Part shown: positions 42,258 through 51,315 of the stretch, one piece after another | Position numbering within the stretch: position 1 is the stretch's first letter | How the letters are laid out: every line of letters starts with the position of its first letter | Notes under the pieces: generated by a model | Told to the model about the DNA's origin: nothing | Database searches by the model: none | Seen by the model: the letters and a program-made list of their open reading frames with translations, nothing else | Position numbers and translations under genes: made by a program | Origin: Paenibacillus lupini | GTDB taxonomy: Bacteria; Bacillota; Bacilli; Paenibacillales; Paenibacillaceae | Length of the DNA: 64,000 bases | Reading direction: 5' to 3' | Assembly (NCBI RefSeq): GCF_011761355.1 | Contig: NZ_JAASRW010000001.1 | Location: 930,001-994,000, forward strand

Positions 42258-42899
42258 ATGACGAGTTTAATAGCTGATATAAAGATTCCCGATAGTAAAA
42301 TAGCTATTGAAGCAGCTGAATTATTGCGTGAGCATGGCGACGACCTTCTGTGGAATCATTCAAACCGGGTATTTCTGTTTGCGGCTATGAAGGGTAATTT
42401 GAATCAAATGAAATACGATTCTGCTGAATTGCTTGATATCAGTTCACTTTTCCACGATATCGGCCTTACTCCCGCATTCCGAAGCACGGACAAACGCTTT
42501 GAGGTCGATGGGGCAAATGCTGCCCGCGATTTTCTTAAAAGTCACAACATCCCGGAAGATTCCATTCGGCTAGTATGGGATGCTGTTGCCCTTCATACTA
42601 CTATCGGTATCGTCGAATATAAGGAAACCGAAGTCGCGCTTATGAATTTTGGAGTCGGTTATGATGTGGTTGGGAAGAACTTCGATCTCATATCAGCAGA
42701 AGCACGGCAGCAAGTCGTCGAGGCTTTTCCTCGCAACCAGTTTAAACAAAACATATTACATGCATTCTTGGAAGGCTTCAAACACAAACCGGAAACGACT
42801 TACGGCACGATTAACGCCGACGTATGCGAACTGCTTCTTCCGGGATATAAGCGGCCAAATTTTTGTCATCATGTACTTCATTCAAAATGGGATGAGTAA
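42258..42899 (+). CDS. HD-domain phosphohydrolase
   Basis: 213 residues. Metal ligands of the HD fold are visible: His in DDLLWNHSNRVF, His-Asp in DISSLFHDIGLTP, His in WDAVALHTTIGI and a later Asp in GVGYDVVGKNF. It has the length and layout of single-domain HD hydrolases, which act on phosphate esters, nucleotides or related groups. The start ATG 42258 follows AGGGGG with an about 10-nt gap; an ATG at 42237 lies upstream without its own SD. A tandem 11-bp repeat and a weak terminator follow. Confidence 0.85.
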   Translation: MTSLIADIKIPDSKIAIEAAELLREHGDDLLWNHSNRVFLFAAMKGNLNQMKYDSAELLDISSLFHDIGLTPAFRSTDKRFEVDGANAARDFLKSHNIPEDSIRLVWDAVALHTTIGIVEYKETEVALMNFGVGYDVVGKNFDLISAEARQQVVEAFPRNQFKQNILHAFLEGFKHKPETTYGTINADVCELLLPGYKRPNFCHHVLHSKWDE

Positions 42900-42905
42900 C
42901 TTGAT

Positions 42906-42936
42906 GTAGTAAAGCTGTAGTAAAGCTGTAGTAAAG
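42906..42936. repeat. Short tandem repeat, 11-bp unit GTAGTAAAGCT x 2.8
   Basis: Three consecutive copies (the last incomplete) lie just 3' of the HD-domain gene. It is a simple repeat of likely slippage origin. Confidence 0.8.
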
Positions 42937-42955
42937 TAAATGTTGAACGTTCATG

Positions 42956-42985
42956 AAGATCGGGCTAACTGCACGGTCTTTTTTT
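42956..42985 (+). terminator. Weak rho-independent terminator
   Basis: GAAGATCG / CGGTCTTT pairs with one G-T pair around an 11-base loop, followed by seven T. Confidence 0.55.
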
Positions 42986-43115
42986 AATTCCACATCTAAA
43001 TTCAGGCGATGTAAATCTAGTATGAAAAAGTGACTGATTTTTGCGGTATTTTGAGCCTCCCGGTTATGCTATAGTTGTCGCAATCAAGCTGAAAACTATA
43101 GAGGACGTGATATTT

Positions 43116-45923
43116 TTGATCGCAACAATCAATTTAGAGGGCATTTGGGAGTTCCAACTGGATGGAGAAAAACAGGGCTTCCAAAAGTCGTTGAACGATA
43201 CAATCGCATTGCCAGGCACAACTTCGTATGCAAGGAAAGGTAAGCGCAACCAAGCCGCACATGAAGGCTCTCTTACGGATGAATATGAATTCGAAGGATG
43301 GGCTTGGTTTTCTCGTACTGTCGATATTCCTGAAGAGCTCGCAAGCTCAAATGTGATGTTGTACCTAGAGCGGACGCGTGTCACAACGGTATGGATCGAT
43401 GGGGTAGAGCTTGGCACTCAAAATACCCTATGCGCGCCGCATCTATATAACGTAACGGGCCATTTGGCGAAAGGTGTCCATACGATCACTGTCCGGGTCG
43501 ATAATACAAATTACCCGACAAAAGGTGGACATATGACATCGCGTGATACCCAGACCAATTGGAATGGTATTACAGGCCGGATGGAGCTGCAATTTTATAG
43601 AGCTGCCTATTTGGATGAAGTACGGACATTCCCTAATATCGCAGACCGGTCAGTCACCGTCAAAGCAAAGCTTATTGGAGCGTCTGAGGGTGTACTCAGC
43701 GTCTCGGCGGCTAGTGTGAACAGTACAAGCCAGCATGAGGCGGCAATGAGGACATATCCGGTCTCAGGCAGTGAGTTCGAATTCATCTATCCACTTGGAG
43801 AAGATGCGCTCCTTTGGAGCGAATGGGCGCCTAATCTGTATAAGCTGAAGCTTGAGCTTAAGCAGGCGGATGCAGTGACTGACGTTCACGAATCCCTATT
43901 GGGACTGCGCCAGTTCAAAGCAGAAGGCGGAGACTTTACGATAAATGGTGCGAAAACGTTCCTGCGTGGTAAGCATGACGGACTAATCTTCCCGTTAACA
44001 GGCTTTGCTCCAACCACAGTAGAAGAATGGCTTGAGGTTCTGGGTACCGCGAAGTCTTTCGGTATTAACCACTACCGGTTCCACACCTGCTGCCCGCCTG
44101 AAGCAGCCTTTGAAGCCGCAGATCGGCTTGGTATCTATATGGAGCCTGAACTGCCGTTCTGGGGAACGGTAACGGATGAAACCTACGAGAACCATAACGA
44201 GACGGAGCAGCAATATTTGATTCAGGAAGGCTATCGAATGCTGCAGGCGTTCGCTAACCATCCATCCTTTGTCATGATGTCGCTTGGTAACGAATTGTGG
44301 GGAAGCAAGGAACGGATTGACAATATTCTAAAAGGATACAAAGCTTACGACCACCGTCCATTGTATACGCAAGGCTCAAATAATTTTCAGTTTGTACCAG
44401 TCATTCTGGAGCATGAAGATTTCTATTGCGGCGTCCGGTTCTCGCGAGACCGGTTGATTCGGGGTTCCTATGCGATGTGCGATGCACCACTTGGTCATGT
44501 GCAGACAGGGCCGCAGGGCACTATGAAGGATTACGATGATGCAATCATTCCTCAGAGCTTGGATAGTGTTGACTCAGTAAATAAAGAAACAGACGGCGGC
44601 ACCATCCAGATCCAATATGGCACAGAAGCTAAAACAGTGAAGGCCGATGCAGCAGAAGGAGAGTTAGTGCCACACATTCCTGTTGTCTCTCACGAGATCG
44701 GGCAGTTCCAAATCTACCCTGACTTCAATGAGATTACGAAGTATACCGGACCACTTAAAGCCCGCAACTTTGAAATGTTTAAGCAGCGTCTTGAGGAGAA
44801 AGGACTTGACCATTTGGCGGAAAAATATCATATCAGCTCAGGTCATCTGGCGGTCGAAAGCTATAAGGAGGAGCTTGAAGCGGCGTTCCGTTCGAAGCAT
44901 TTGGCTGGCTTCCAACTGCTCGACCTCCAGGACTTCAGCGGGCAGGGGACAGCGCTCGTAGGCGTACTGGATGCCTTTATGGATTCGAAGGGTCTGATCT
45001 CGGCAGAGGAATGGCGTACGTTCTGTTCAGATGCGGTGCTGCTCGCAAGATTTCCAAAGTACAATTACTTGTCGGATGAGCGTTTCGAAGCTTCCGTCCA
45101 GCTCCGCTATCTTCGACCGGTGCCACTCAGCGGATTCAAGCTCCAATGGGAATTAAAAGCAGAAGACTTACCACTCGCAAGCGGTGAAGCAATTGCTTCC
45201 GTGTCTGGCTCGGGTGAATTTGTGGACATCTGCCAAATTGAATTCTCCATGCCGAGTGTATCCTCGATGACGAAGACAACGCTCCACTTGCGAATCGCTG
45301 GGACAGATATCCGGAAATCGTATGAACTTTGGATTTACCCTAACCACATAGAAGTTGATAAGAGTGGTGTATCGTTGTTCGAGGAACTGACAGATGAAGC
45401 TGCAGCATTACTTGAGCAGGGCGAACGTGTTGTCATCATGCCAAAGCTGAAGCAGCTTCAGAACACTATCGAAGGTACGTATTGCGTTGACTTCTGGTGT
45501 TATCCGATGTTCCGGTCCATCTCGGAAAGTATGAATAAGCCAGTGCCTGTTGGTACGATGGGGCTCCTGATCGATCATGAGCATCCGCTGTTTAAGTACT
45601 TCCCAAGCGAAATGCATTCTACAGAGCCATGGCGTCAGATTGTGGAGAACTCGCGCTCGATTATTCTCGACGGAACGGATAAAGAGCTTCAGCCAATGGT
45701 GCAAACCATCGATAATTTCGAACGAAACCATAAACTTGGTATGGTGTTCGAATGTCGCGTTGGAAACGGCAGCTTGCTTGTCTGCGTTCTCGATGCTGAG
45801 CAAGCGGGTGAGACGGTAGAAGGACGACAATTCCTGCACAGCATGTTCCATTATGTTAGATCGGATGATTTCCATCCGCAGGCAAACCTCGAGTTGTCCA
45901 AAGTACGGGAATTGCTCGCATAA
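43116..45923 (+). CDS. Glycoside hydrolase family 2
   Basis: 935 residues. The N-terminal sugar-binding domain spans about 3-170 (GIWEFQLDGEKQGFQ, then FEGWAWFSRTVDIPEE and RVTTVWIDGVELG), followed by an immunoglobulin-like domain (about 180-280) and a TIM barrel with LLGLRQFKAEGGDFTING, acid/base Glu393 (MMSLGNELWG) and candidate nucleophile Glu527 (VVSHEIGQFQ). About 300 further residues follow, also beta-rich. There is no signal peptide, so it acts on imported oligosaccharides. The start TTG 43116 has GAGGA 10 nt upstream; the frame is open earlier (TTG 43041) without a ribosome site. Beta-galactosidase, -mannosidase or -glucuronidase cannot be separated from sequence alone. Confidence 0.86.
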   Translation: MIATINLEGIWEFQLDGEKQGFQKSLNDTIALPGTTSYARKGKRNQAAHEGSLTDEYEFEGWAWFSRTVDIPEELASSNVMLYLERTRVTTVWIDGVELGTQNTLCAPHLYNVTGHLAKGVHTITVRVDNTNYPTKGGHMTSRDTQTNWNGITGRMELQFYRAAYLDEVRTFPNIADRSVTVKAKLIGASEGVLSVSAASVNSTSQHEAAMRTYPVSGSEFEFIYPLGEDALLWSEWAPNLYKLKLELKQADAVTDVHESLLGLRQFKAEGGDFTINGAKTFLRGKHDGLIFPLTGFAPTTVEEWLEVLGTAKSFGINHYRFHTCCPPEAAFEAADRLGIYMEPELPFWGTVTDETYENHNETEQQYLIQEGYRMLQAFANHPSFVMMSLGNELWGSKERIDNILKGYKAYDHRPLYTQGSNNFQFVPVILEHEDFYCGVRFSRDRLIRGSYAMCDAPLGHVQTGPQGTMKDYDDAIIPQSLDSVDSVNKETDGGTIQIQYGTEAKTVKADAAEGELVPHIPVVSHEIGQFQIYPDFNEITKYTGPLKARNFEMFKQRLEEKGLDHLAEKYHISSGHLAVESYKEELEAAFRSKHLAGFQLLDLQDFSGQGTALVGVLDAFMDSKGLISAEEWRTFCSDAVLLARFPKYNYLSDERFEASVQLRYLRPVPLSGFKLQWELKAEDLPLASGEAIASVSGSGEFVDICQIEFSMPSVSSMTKTTLHLRIAGTDIRKSYELWIYPNHIEVDKSGVSLFEELTDEAAALLEQGERVVIMPKLKQLQNTIEGTYCVDFWCYPMFRSISESMNKPVPVGTMGLLIDHEHPLFKYFPSEMHSTEPWRQIVENSRSIILDGTDKELQPMVQTIDNFERNHKLGMVFECRVGNGSLLVCVLDAEQAGETVEGRQFLHSMFHYVRSDDFHPQANLELSKVRELLA

Positions 45924-45940
45924 ACGATTATTATTATAGG

Positions 45941-45982
45941 AAAGACGCCTGTATCGGACTAGTCCGGAACAGGCGTCTTTTT
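45941..45982 (+). terminator. Strong terminator after GH2
   Basis: AAAGACGCCTGT / ACAGGCGTCTTT with an inner CGGACTAGTCCG stem, then a T-run. Confidence 0.88.
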
Positions 45983-46132
45983 GTAGCAATTCTAGTTCAA
46001 TCGAATTGGGAACAAAGTCTAGTTTTTAGAAATCTTTTCATATTCATGCTTCAACGCACGGATTATCGAGTATTATCTTTGGAAAGAGGGTTTGTTGGCT
46101 TTCAAATGGAAAGCGGGTAAGGAGGGATAGAC

Positions 46133-48259
46133 ACGGATACGATATGGCGGATTCGAAGCGGGGTTAGAGACTACGCGGAAGCTATTTATCAATTCGTACG
46201 AGAAATACCGAAGCGTTATCCTTGGCTCAAAACGATCTATTCAGTATGGTGCTGGTTGTCGCTGCTGTTGTTCCTTGTAGGCTTGTTCTTTTATCGTGAT
46301 TCGCGAACGATGCTGGTGCAGTATCTGTGGTCATTCTACGTCATGCTGCAGTTCTGGCTGTTATGCCGTAGTAAAACCTTTACCTGGAAGAAGACAGCGA
46401 TGTTCATGCTGCTTGGTATCTTACTTGTGATCCCGATTACCGCCTGGACGCTGATGGCGGTACACGGTTTGGTTGGCGGAAGGACGTCTGACACCTGGTC
46501 AACCGCGGTGGTCACCCCAATCGTAGAGGAAGTATGTAAGCTGCTTCCGCTTGGCTTATATTTGTTCTTCTCACGCCGGGCATCTTCAATGAGCCTCGGC
46601 GACTTTACACTGGCTGGAGCAGCTTCTGGCGTTGGCTTTCAGCTCATGGAGGAGCTAAGCCGCAGATGGCTTAACTCCGGGATCATTGGCCGAACGTACG
46701 GTTACAGTACGACCATGCTGGGAGGAGAGACGATCCACTGGGATTTCTGGACACTATTTCCTGGCCGGTTCGAAGAAAGCTTTTTCCCAACCCTCATGAC
46801 CGTCAGTCATCCCGTACATACAGCGATGGTAGCTCTAGGAATTGGGCTCGCTATACGCTTCCGCAAGCGGCTGACGAATGCGATTTATTTCTTGCCTGCG
46901 CTGCTGCTCGCTTGGTCGATTCTAGAACATGCCGCATATAACGGTCAGAACACGTTGCCGAATTGGGTCATGAAGATCAATGATTGGACAGGGAGCGGCT
47001 ATCAGACAAAGGATGTTTTTCTGCTGATGCTGATCCTAGGATTAATACTGGATTATATTGCGCTCAATCGGGTAAGGAGTCAGCTTGCGATGATGACAGG
47101 CGATCGGATCATAGACCCGCTCTCTGAGCTATGGCATATGTCTGTAGCCTTCTTTCAGAAGAGGGAGAGGTTCTCCAGTGTGTTATCCTGGACGAGAGAA
47201 CGCCGAGAAATGGGATTTTCTTTGCTTTACGGCAATTCCGAGGCTGCTTCTGTTCAAGAAGAGCTTAAGGGCCGGATGCAGCTTCATTATCGGAAGGCAG
47301 CAGGCTTGGCAGTGCTGTTAATTGGAGCAGGTCTGCTTGCTGGCCTAGCAGCTTATTGGCAATCGCCTGTACAGCCTGACGATACAGCCTGCTTCTCCTG
47401 CATGTTCGACTCGCTGCAAAATTGGTGGGACCGTCTCAGCTTCCGAGAACAAGCGGCCATCGTACTTGGGGCGTTCGCTCTTGCTTTGTTATTCGTTGGC
47501 TTCTGGCCGGCGCTTGGATTCGCGCTGACAGCGGCGAGTATCCCGGGCAGCGGCCATGAAATTGCGAAGAACATCCGGGATCCGAAAAGACTGCTCACAC
47601 CGGAGAACGCCTCGGCAGCTTTAATCGGACTCGCATTAAGTCGTATTCCGTTTGGCCGATTTGCTAAGAAAGGCGGGGAGAAGCTCAAGGACTGGCTGGA
47701 GAAGCTGCTTCGACGCCGGAACAAGCCTGATCCGAACATTCCCCACAAGCCGGATGTGGATAGGCCAAAAGAGAAACCCGATGCCGATGAGCCAGAGCAG
47801 ACCACTCCCAAAGACTCGGAAGATTATGTACACTGGAGTAAAGCGAAGTACAAAGGCGTTGAGCTGTACGACAGCCGTCACGGGCCACTTGGCGAATTCG
47901 ATGGTATTGACGTCGAGAATGGCATCTTCTATGAAGCCAAATCAGCCAAGGGCTTAGATAAAATTCACCCTAAAACGGGCAAACCGCAGCAGACACCACA
48001 GCAGTTCACGGATAAACAGCTTTATCAGAAAACTCGGACACGGATCAACAACCTGATGGAGAAGGCAGTTGGTACGCGAACAACACCGGGAGGAACATCC
48101 GAAATTCCGAACTTGGAGGACATTAAGAGCATCCGCAACTTCCAGTTTCAGCTTGACGGAGATACACCAGAGCTGCGTGCCGCAGCTGAGAACAGCTTGA
48201 ACCGATTGCGGCAGGAATTCCCGGATTATACATTTACAATTAGATTTGGAGTGAAGTAA
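46133..48259 (+). CDS. PrsW/CPBP-like intramembrane protease fused to PD-(D/E)XK-type toxin domain
   Basis: About 708 residues if read from 46133. The N-terminal part carries about eight membrane helices with PrsW-type motifs: Glu-Glu in VTPIVEEVCKLLPLG, FQLMEELSRRW and His-Pro-x-x-His in VSHPVHTAMVALG. A cytosolic segment and a second hydrophobic block (about 390-460) with a proline/lysine-rich linker follow. The C-terminal about 150 residues look like a restriction-fold toxin: EFDGIDVENGIFYEAKSAKG has Asp590, Glu601 and Lys603 (D-x10-ExK), preceded by YVHWSKAKYKGVELYDSRHG. No ATG/GTG/TTG lies near the SD AAGGAGGG (46119-46126); the in-frame codon at the right distance is ACG 46133. The next in-frame TTG (46256) falls inside the first helix. 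A small gene 2 nt downstream is the likely immunity gene. Confidence 0.72.
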   Translation, partial: TDTIWRIRSGVRDYAEAIYQFVREIPKRYPWLKTIYSVWCWLSLLLFLVGLFFYRDSRTMLVQYLWSFYVMLQFWLLCRSKTFTWKKTAMFMLLGILLVIPITAWTLMAVHGLVGGRTSDTWSTAVVTPIVEEVCKLLPLGLYLFFSRRASSMSLGDFTLAGAASGVGFQLMEELSRRWLNSGIIGRTYGYSTTMLGGETIHWDFWTLFPGRFEESFFPTLMTVSHPVHTAMVALGIGLAIRFRKRLTNAIYFLPALLLAWSILEHAAYNGQNTLPNWVMKINDWTGSGYQTKDVFLLMLILGLILDYIALNRVRSQLAMMTGDRIIDPLSELWHMSVAFFQKRERFSSVLSWTRERREMGFSLLYGNSEAASVQEELKGRMQLHYRKAAGLAVLLIGAGLLAGLAAYWQSPVQPDDTACFSCMFDSLQNWWDRLSFREQAAIVLGAFALALLFVGFWPALGFALTAASIPGSGHEIAKNIRDPKRLLTPENASAALIGLALSRIPFGRFAKKGGEKLKDWLEKLLRRRNKPDPNIPHKPDVDRPKEKPDADEPEQTTPKDSEDYVHWSKAKYKGVELYDSRHGPLGEFDGIDVENGIFYEAKSAKGLDKIHPKTGKPQQTPQQFTDKQLYQKTRTRINNLMEKAVGTRTTPGGTSEIPNLEDIKSIRNFQFQLDGDTPELRAAAENSLNRLRQEFPDYTFTIRFGVK

Positions 48260-48261
48260 AC

Positions 48262-48591
48262 ATGTCGATCAGCGCTATTATCATTGATCCTGAAGATGAA
48301 TTCGAACGCTCGTTCATGCTGCCGGTTGCGACGGAGGACTTCTTCACAAAGTACTGGGAGCCTGCAGCGGAAGAACTTGGTCTTCAATGGACCGTTTTGT
48401 TCCAAGGGGGCACAGATGTGGAGTTAGAGGATTTGCCAACGATCTTGGCAGAAATCTCCCTCTTGAAGGAGTGGGTAGCTGCCAAGATGAGTGGTGATGC
48501 CCAGGAGCACATGCTGCGCAGGTTAAAGCTGCTGGAAATTGGGCTGCCAAAAGCTTTTCGCCGAGGTGGAGCGGTCGTGTATATCGGGTAA
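48262..48591 (+). CDS. Probable immunity protein for the upstream toxin
   Basis: 109 residues, soluble and acidic, starting 2 nt after the toxin stop codon: MSISAIIIDPEDEFERSFML, then TKYWEPAAEELGLQWTVLFQ, GGTDVELEDLPTILAEISLL and a C-terminal GAVVYIG. Size, acidity and tight placement after a polymorphic-toxin C-terminus are typical of immunity genes; I cannot assign an Imm family. It has no strong SD of its own, so translation is probably coupled to the toxin. Confidence 0.62.
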   Translation: MSISAIIIDPEDEFERSFMLPVATEDFFTKYWEPAAEELGLQWTVLFQGGTDVELEDLPTILAEISLLKEWVAAKMSGDAQEHMLRRLKLLEIGLPKAFRRGGAVVYIG

Positions 48592-48904
48592 AGCGGGTGT
48601 GTCATGTCTTGTCCTATAACAAAGGTCGAAGCCAAAGGTTCGAGGTGTTCATCTCCTAGTTTTATTAGGAGTTGGCATATCTTGTTCTGAATATGAGCCT
48701 TCGGCCTTTTTTTTCGTCTATATGATCTTCTGTAATGGCATGGCCCCTCAATCCTCTCCTCCGTAAGACGGATGCCATAGAGACCTCCGATGGATGAAGG
48801 TAACCGCCTCAAGTCAAGCTGAATTCCAGTCATTGGACCGATACGGACTTACAGTCCCTTCCAGTAAAGTTAAAGTACCAATTAACGGGAAGGGAAGCGG
48901 TACT

Positions 48905-49792
48905 ATGCAAAGGATTATGAATCAAGCAGCGATACGTAAGGTGAGGATATTTGAAGGGGAGAAATGGCTTGTTTGGACCGGACTACTCGGATTTGCTCTA
49001 GCCATCGTTTGTGGAGGCTGGACATTGATCAATGGAGGGGAAGTCGCTCCGGGAGGTGATGTCTCAAAAGCATTCTCCTTCGATGCGGCTCTTGGCATCT
49101 TCCTACTGTCAACGGCAGCGATTGTACCGTTCTCGGGATTGGGGAAGCGGGGCAGGAATTGGTTCCGGAGCGTCTATATTGGCCTTGCACTGTACTCTTA
49201 TGGGGCAGAGACGATCCAGAATTTCCGCGGCGTCAATCCAAGGTTTGTTGATAGTGACGCCGCATTCGATCAGGCGGTTGGGAACATTTTTACCTTCGTC
49301 GCCTTATTTCTCGTACTGTTCTATGTCTACTTAGGCGTGCAGTTTTTCCGTAAAAAAGCGTACAGCATACGACCGGAGATAGCGCTTAGTGTACGCTATG
49401 CCATGATCGCCGTTGTAATTTCATTTGCTGCCGGTATCTGGATCTCATCCAATCAAGGCCGTTTCATTGGCGCGGAAGGAAATATCATCTGGCTTCATGG
49501 ACTTGGCTTCCATGCACTCCAGGCAGTACCACTTGTTGCTTTAATCGCAGAACGTATTCATGCAAAAGTGTCTGTGCGGCATACCTTGATTCACATTACT
49601 GGCATCGCCTATTTGCTTGGCCTAGTTGCAATTGGCTGGCAGACGATGAACGGTTACTCCATTATGGAATGGTCTTTGCTTCCGATTGTAGCCGGCTTCT
49701 TCTTCCTAATTTCCATGACAGCTGGTGCTGTAGCCCTGCGTAAGGTACTAGGCCAGCAGCCGGATAGTCGGAATAAAATATCAGGCTTGTAA
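48905..49792 (+). CDS. Hypothetical multi-pass membrane protein
   Basis: 295 residues with about eight predicted helices, for example WLVWTGLLGFALAIVCGGW, AALGIFLLSTAAIVPFSGLG, FTFVALFLVLFYVYLGVQFF and LLPIVAGFFFLISMTAGAVA. No family is recognised. ATG 48905 follows AAGGGAAGCGG. Its last 12 nt overlap the end of the convergent MFS gene. The frame is open upstream from 48794 but with no ribosome site. Confidence 0.75.
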   Translation: MQRIMNQAAIRKVRIFEGEKWLVWTGLLGFALAIVCGGWTLINGGEVAPGGDVSKAFSFDAALGIFLLSTAAIVPFSGLGKRGRNWFRSVYIGLALYSYGAETIQNFRGVNPRFVDSDAAFDQAVGNIFTFVALFLVLFYVYLGVQFFRKKAYSIRPEIALSVRYAMIAVVISFAAGIWISSNQGRFIGAEGNIIWLHGLGFHALQAVPLVALIAERIHAKVSVRHTLIHITGIAYLLGLVAIGWQTMNGYSIMEWSLLPIVAGFFFLISMTAGAVALRKVLGQQPDSRNKISGL

Positions 49793-51157
49793 TCTTTCTT
49801 TAAACTTCTGGACTTGGCGCCAGTTCATGATTACCAAGGATAAAGCAATTGCCGTAAGGATCATGGCGAGCACACGGAATCCCTCAAAGCTAAACGTACT
49901 TCCCATCACAACTCCTATCAACAAGGAAGAGAGAATGGTTCCCAAATACCTTGATGTGCTAAATAAGCCGGATGCGACACCAATTATCTCTTTCGGGGAG
50001 CTATTGAATAAAGCAGCTTGCATCCCCACATTGTTTAATCCGTTACTAATTCCGAAAGCAGCTAAAGCCAAACTAACACTGAACATGGATGAGGTTGGAG
50101 AAAGTGTTACGATCCATAGGGCACCAAATGTCATTAAAATAGCAGAGCTCAGTAAAACCGGCCGGGTTCCTGATTTGTCGATCCAGCGTCCTGCAAGTGG
50201 AGAGACAACAAGAGAGCATACGCCTAAACTCAACATCAGAATCCCGGTATGGAATTCACTAACTTGACGCACGAGCTGCAAGTAGGAAGGAAGTCCAAAA
50301 AAGATCGAGTAAAAAAGGATGTTAACAAGCATGAACTGAACGTTCACCCAAGTCATCTCGGGATATTTGCCGAAGGTGCGCAGTGGAATGAAGGGTGACT
50401 CTGTTGTTAACTCATGTCTTACGAATAGAACGAGTAATAGGAGTCCAGACAATCCGACAAACATATTGATTAGAGACATATGCCCGGATGATTTGATTGA
50501 AAGCAGTCCTACAAGAAGGGCGACTAGTCCACCTGCAAAAAGTAAGATCCCTGGCATATCGATCCTTTTCATCCATTTATGGCTTACTTTCGATACTGTT
50601 GGATGATCATCAGGAATCGTCCTCCACGCGAGTAGGAAGCTAGCGGCTACAAATGGTATATTGACGAGGAAAATAGCATGCCAATTCCACCAATGTATTA
50701 AGACCCCGCCTACAAAGGGGCCAATTGCTGCTGCGCCGGACAGGAAGATGGACAAAACGGATAACGCAGTTGCTTGTTTCTCCGTAATGTGAATTCGTAC
50801 GATAGCTAATCCGACAGCTACAATCATACTTGTTCCGATGGATTGTACAATACGGAACACGATAAGCCACCCAAAGTTTGGCGATAGTGGAGCTATCAAT
50901 GAAGCAACGAAGGATATTACAAGTCCAGTCAGGAAGATCCTCCTGCGGCCGTATAAATCACTGGCTTTCCCCATGACAGGTTGAGCAATTGCGCTTGCAA
51001 TGTAGAATGAAAAAATAATCCAGGAAACCGCGGTATAGTCGAGTTGGAACGTACTTTGTAATCTTGGGATAGCAACAGAAACCATTGAAGAATTTAATGG
51101 ATTCAGGAGTATCCCGAGACAAACGGCTATCATCAGCCACCAGCTGCGGGCATTCAT
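49781..51157 (-). CDS. MFS drug exporter, DHA2-like (EmrB/QacA-type N-terminus)
   Basis: 458 residues with about 12-14 helices. Motifs are LLNPLNSSMVSVAIPRL (helix 1), GKASDLYGRRRIFLTG (motif A), RIVQSIGTSMIVAVGLAIV (motif B region) and SGAAAIGPFVGGVLIHWWNW (motif C). The start ATG 51157 has GGAGGACTTGAAT upstream; an ORF start 17 codons earlier lacks one. It diverges from a LysR regulator, the classic arrangement for an inducible exporter. The end overlaps the convergent membrane-protein gene by 12 nt. Confidence 0.9.
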   Translation of the reverse strand: MNARSWWLMIAVCLGILLNPLNSSMVSVAIPRLQSTFQLDYTAVSWIIFSFYIASAIAQPVMGKASDLYGRRRIFLTGLVISFVASLIAPLSPNFGWLIVFRIVQSIGTSMIVAVGLAIVRIHITEKQATALSVLSIFLSGAAAIGPFVGGVLIHWWNWHAIFLVNIPFVAASFLLAWRTIPDDHPTVSKVSHKWMKRIDMPGILLFAGGLVALLVGLLSIKSSGHMSLINMFVGLSGLLLLVLFVRHELTTESPFIPLRTFGKYPEMTWVNVQFMLVNILFYSIFFGLPSYLQLVRQVSEFHTGILMLSLGVCSLVVSPLAGRWIDKSGTRPVLLSSAILMTFGALWIVTLSPTSSMFSVSLALAAFGISNGLNNVGMQAALFNSSPKEIIGVASGLFSTSRYLGTILSSLLIGVVMGSTFSFEGFRVLAMILTAIALSLVIMNWRQVQKFKERLQA

Positions 51158-51315
51158 ATTCAAGTCCTCCTCAAATGAATTGTGAAGCAATTCATACTTC
51201 GTAAGCACACGCTTAAATGAATTGTGTTAATGATATCGTACAAGAGTTGAGTTATTTACTCCAACGCATTTCATGTTATGATTTCATTGACTGAAAGGAA
51301 TGACGAGGTGGAGAG

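Noticed and set aside
42906..42936. CRISPR-like repeat
   Set aside because: The unit is 11 bp with no spacers; it is a simple tandem repeat.
46256..46258. TTG 46256 as start of the protease-toxin fusion
   Set aside because: No SD, and it cuts into the first membrane helix while the upstream frame is protein-like behind a perfect SD.
47353..47881. Several frames antisense or out of frame within the protease-toxin fusion
   Set aside because: Shadows of a long coding sequence with consistent family motifs.
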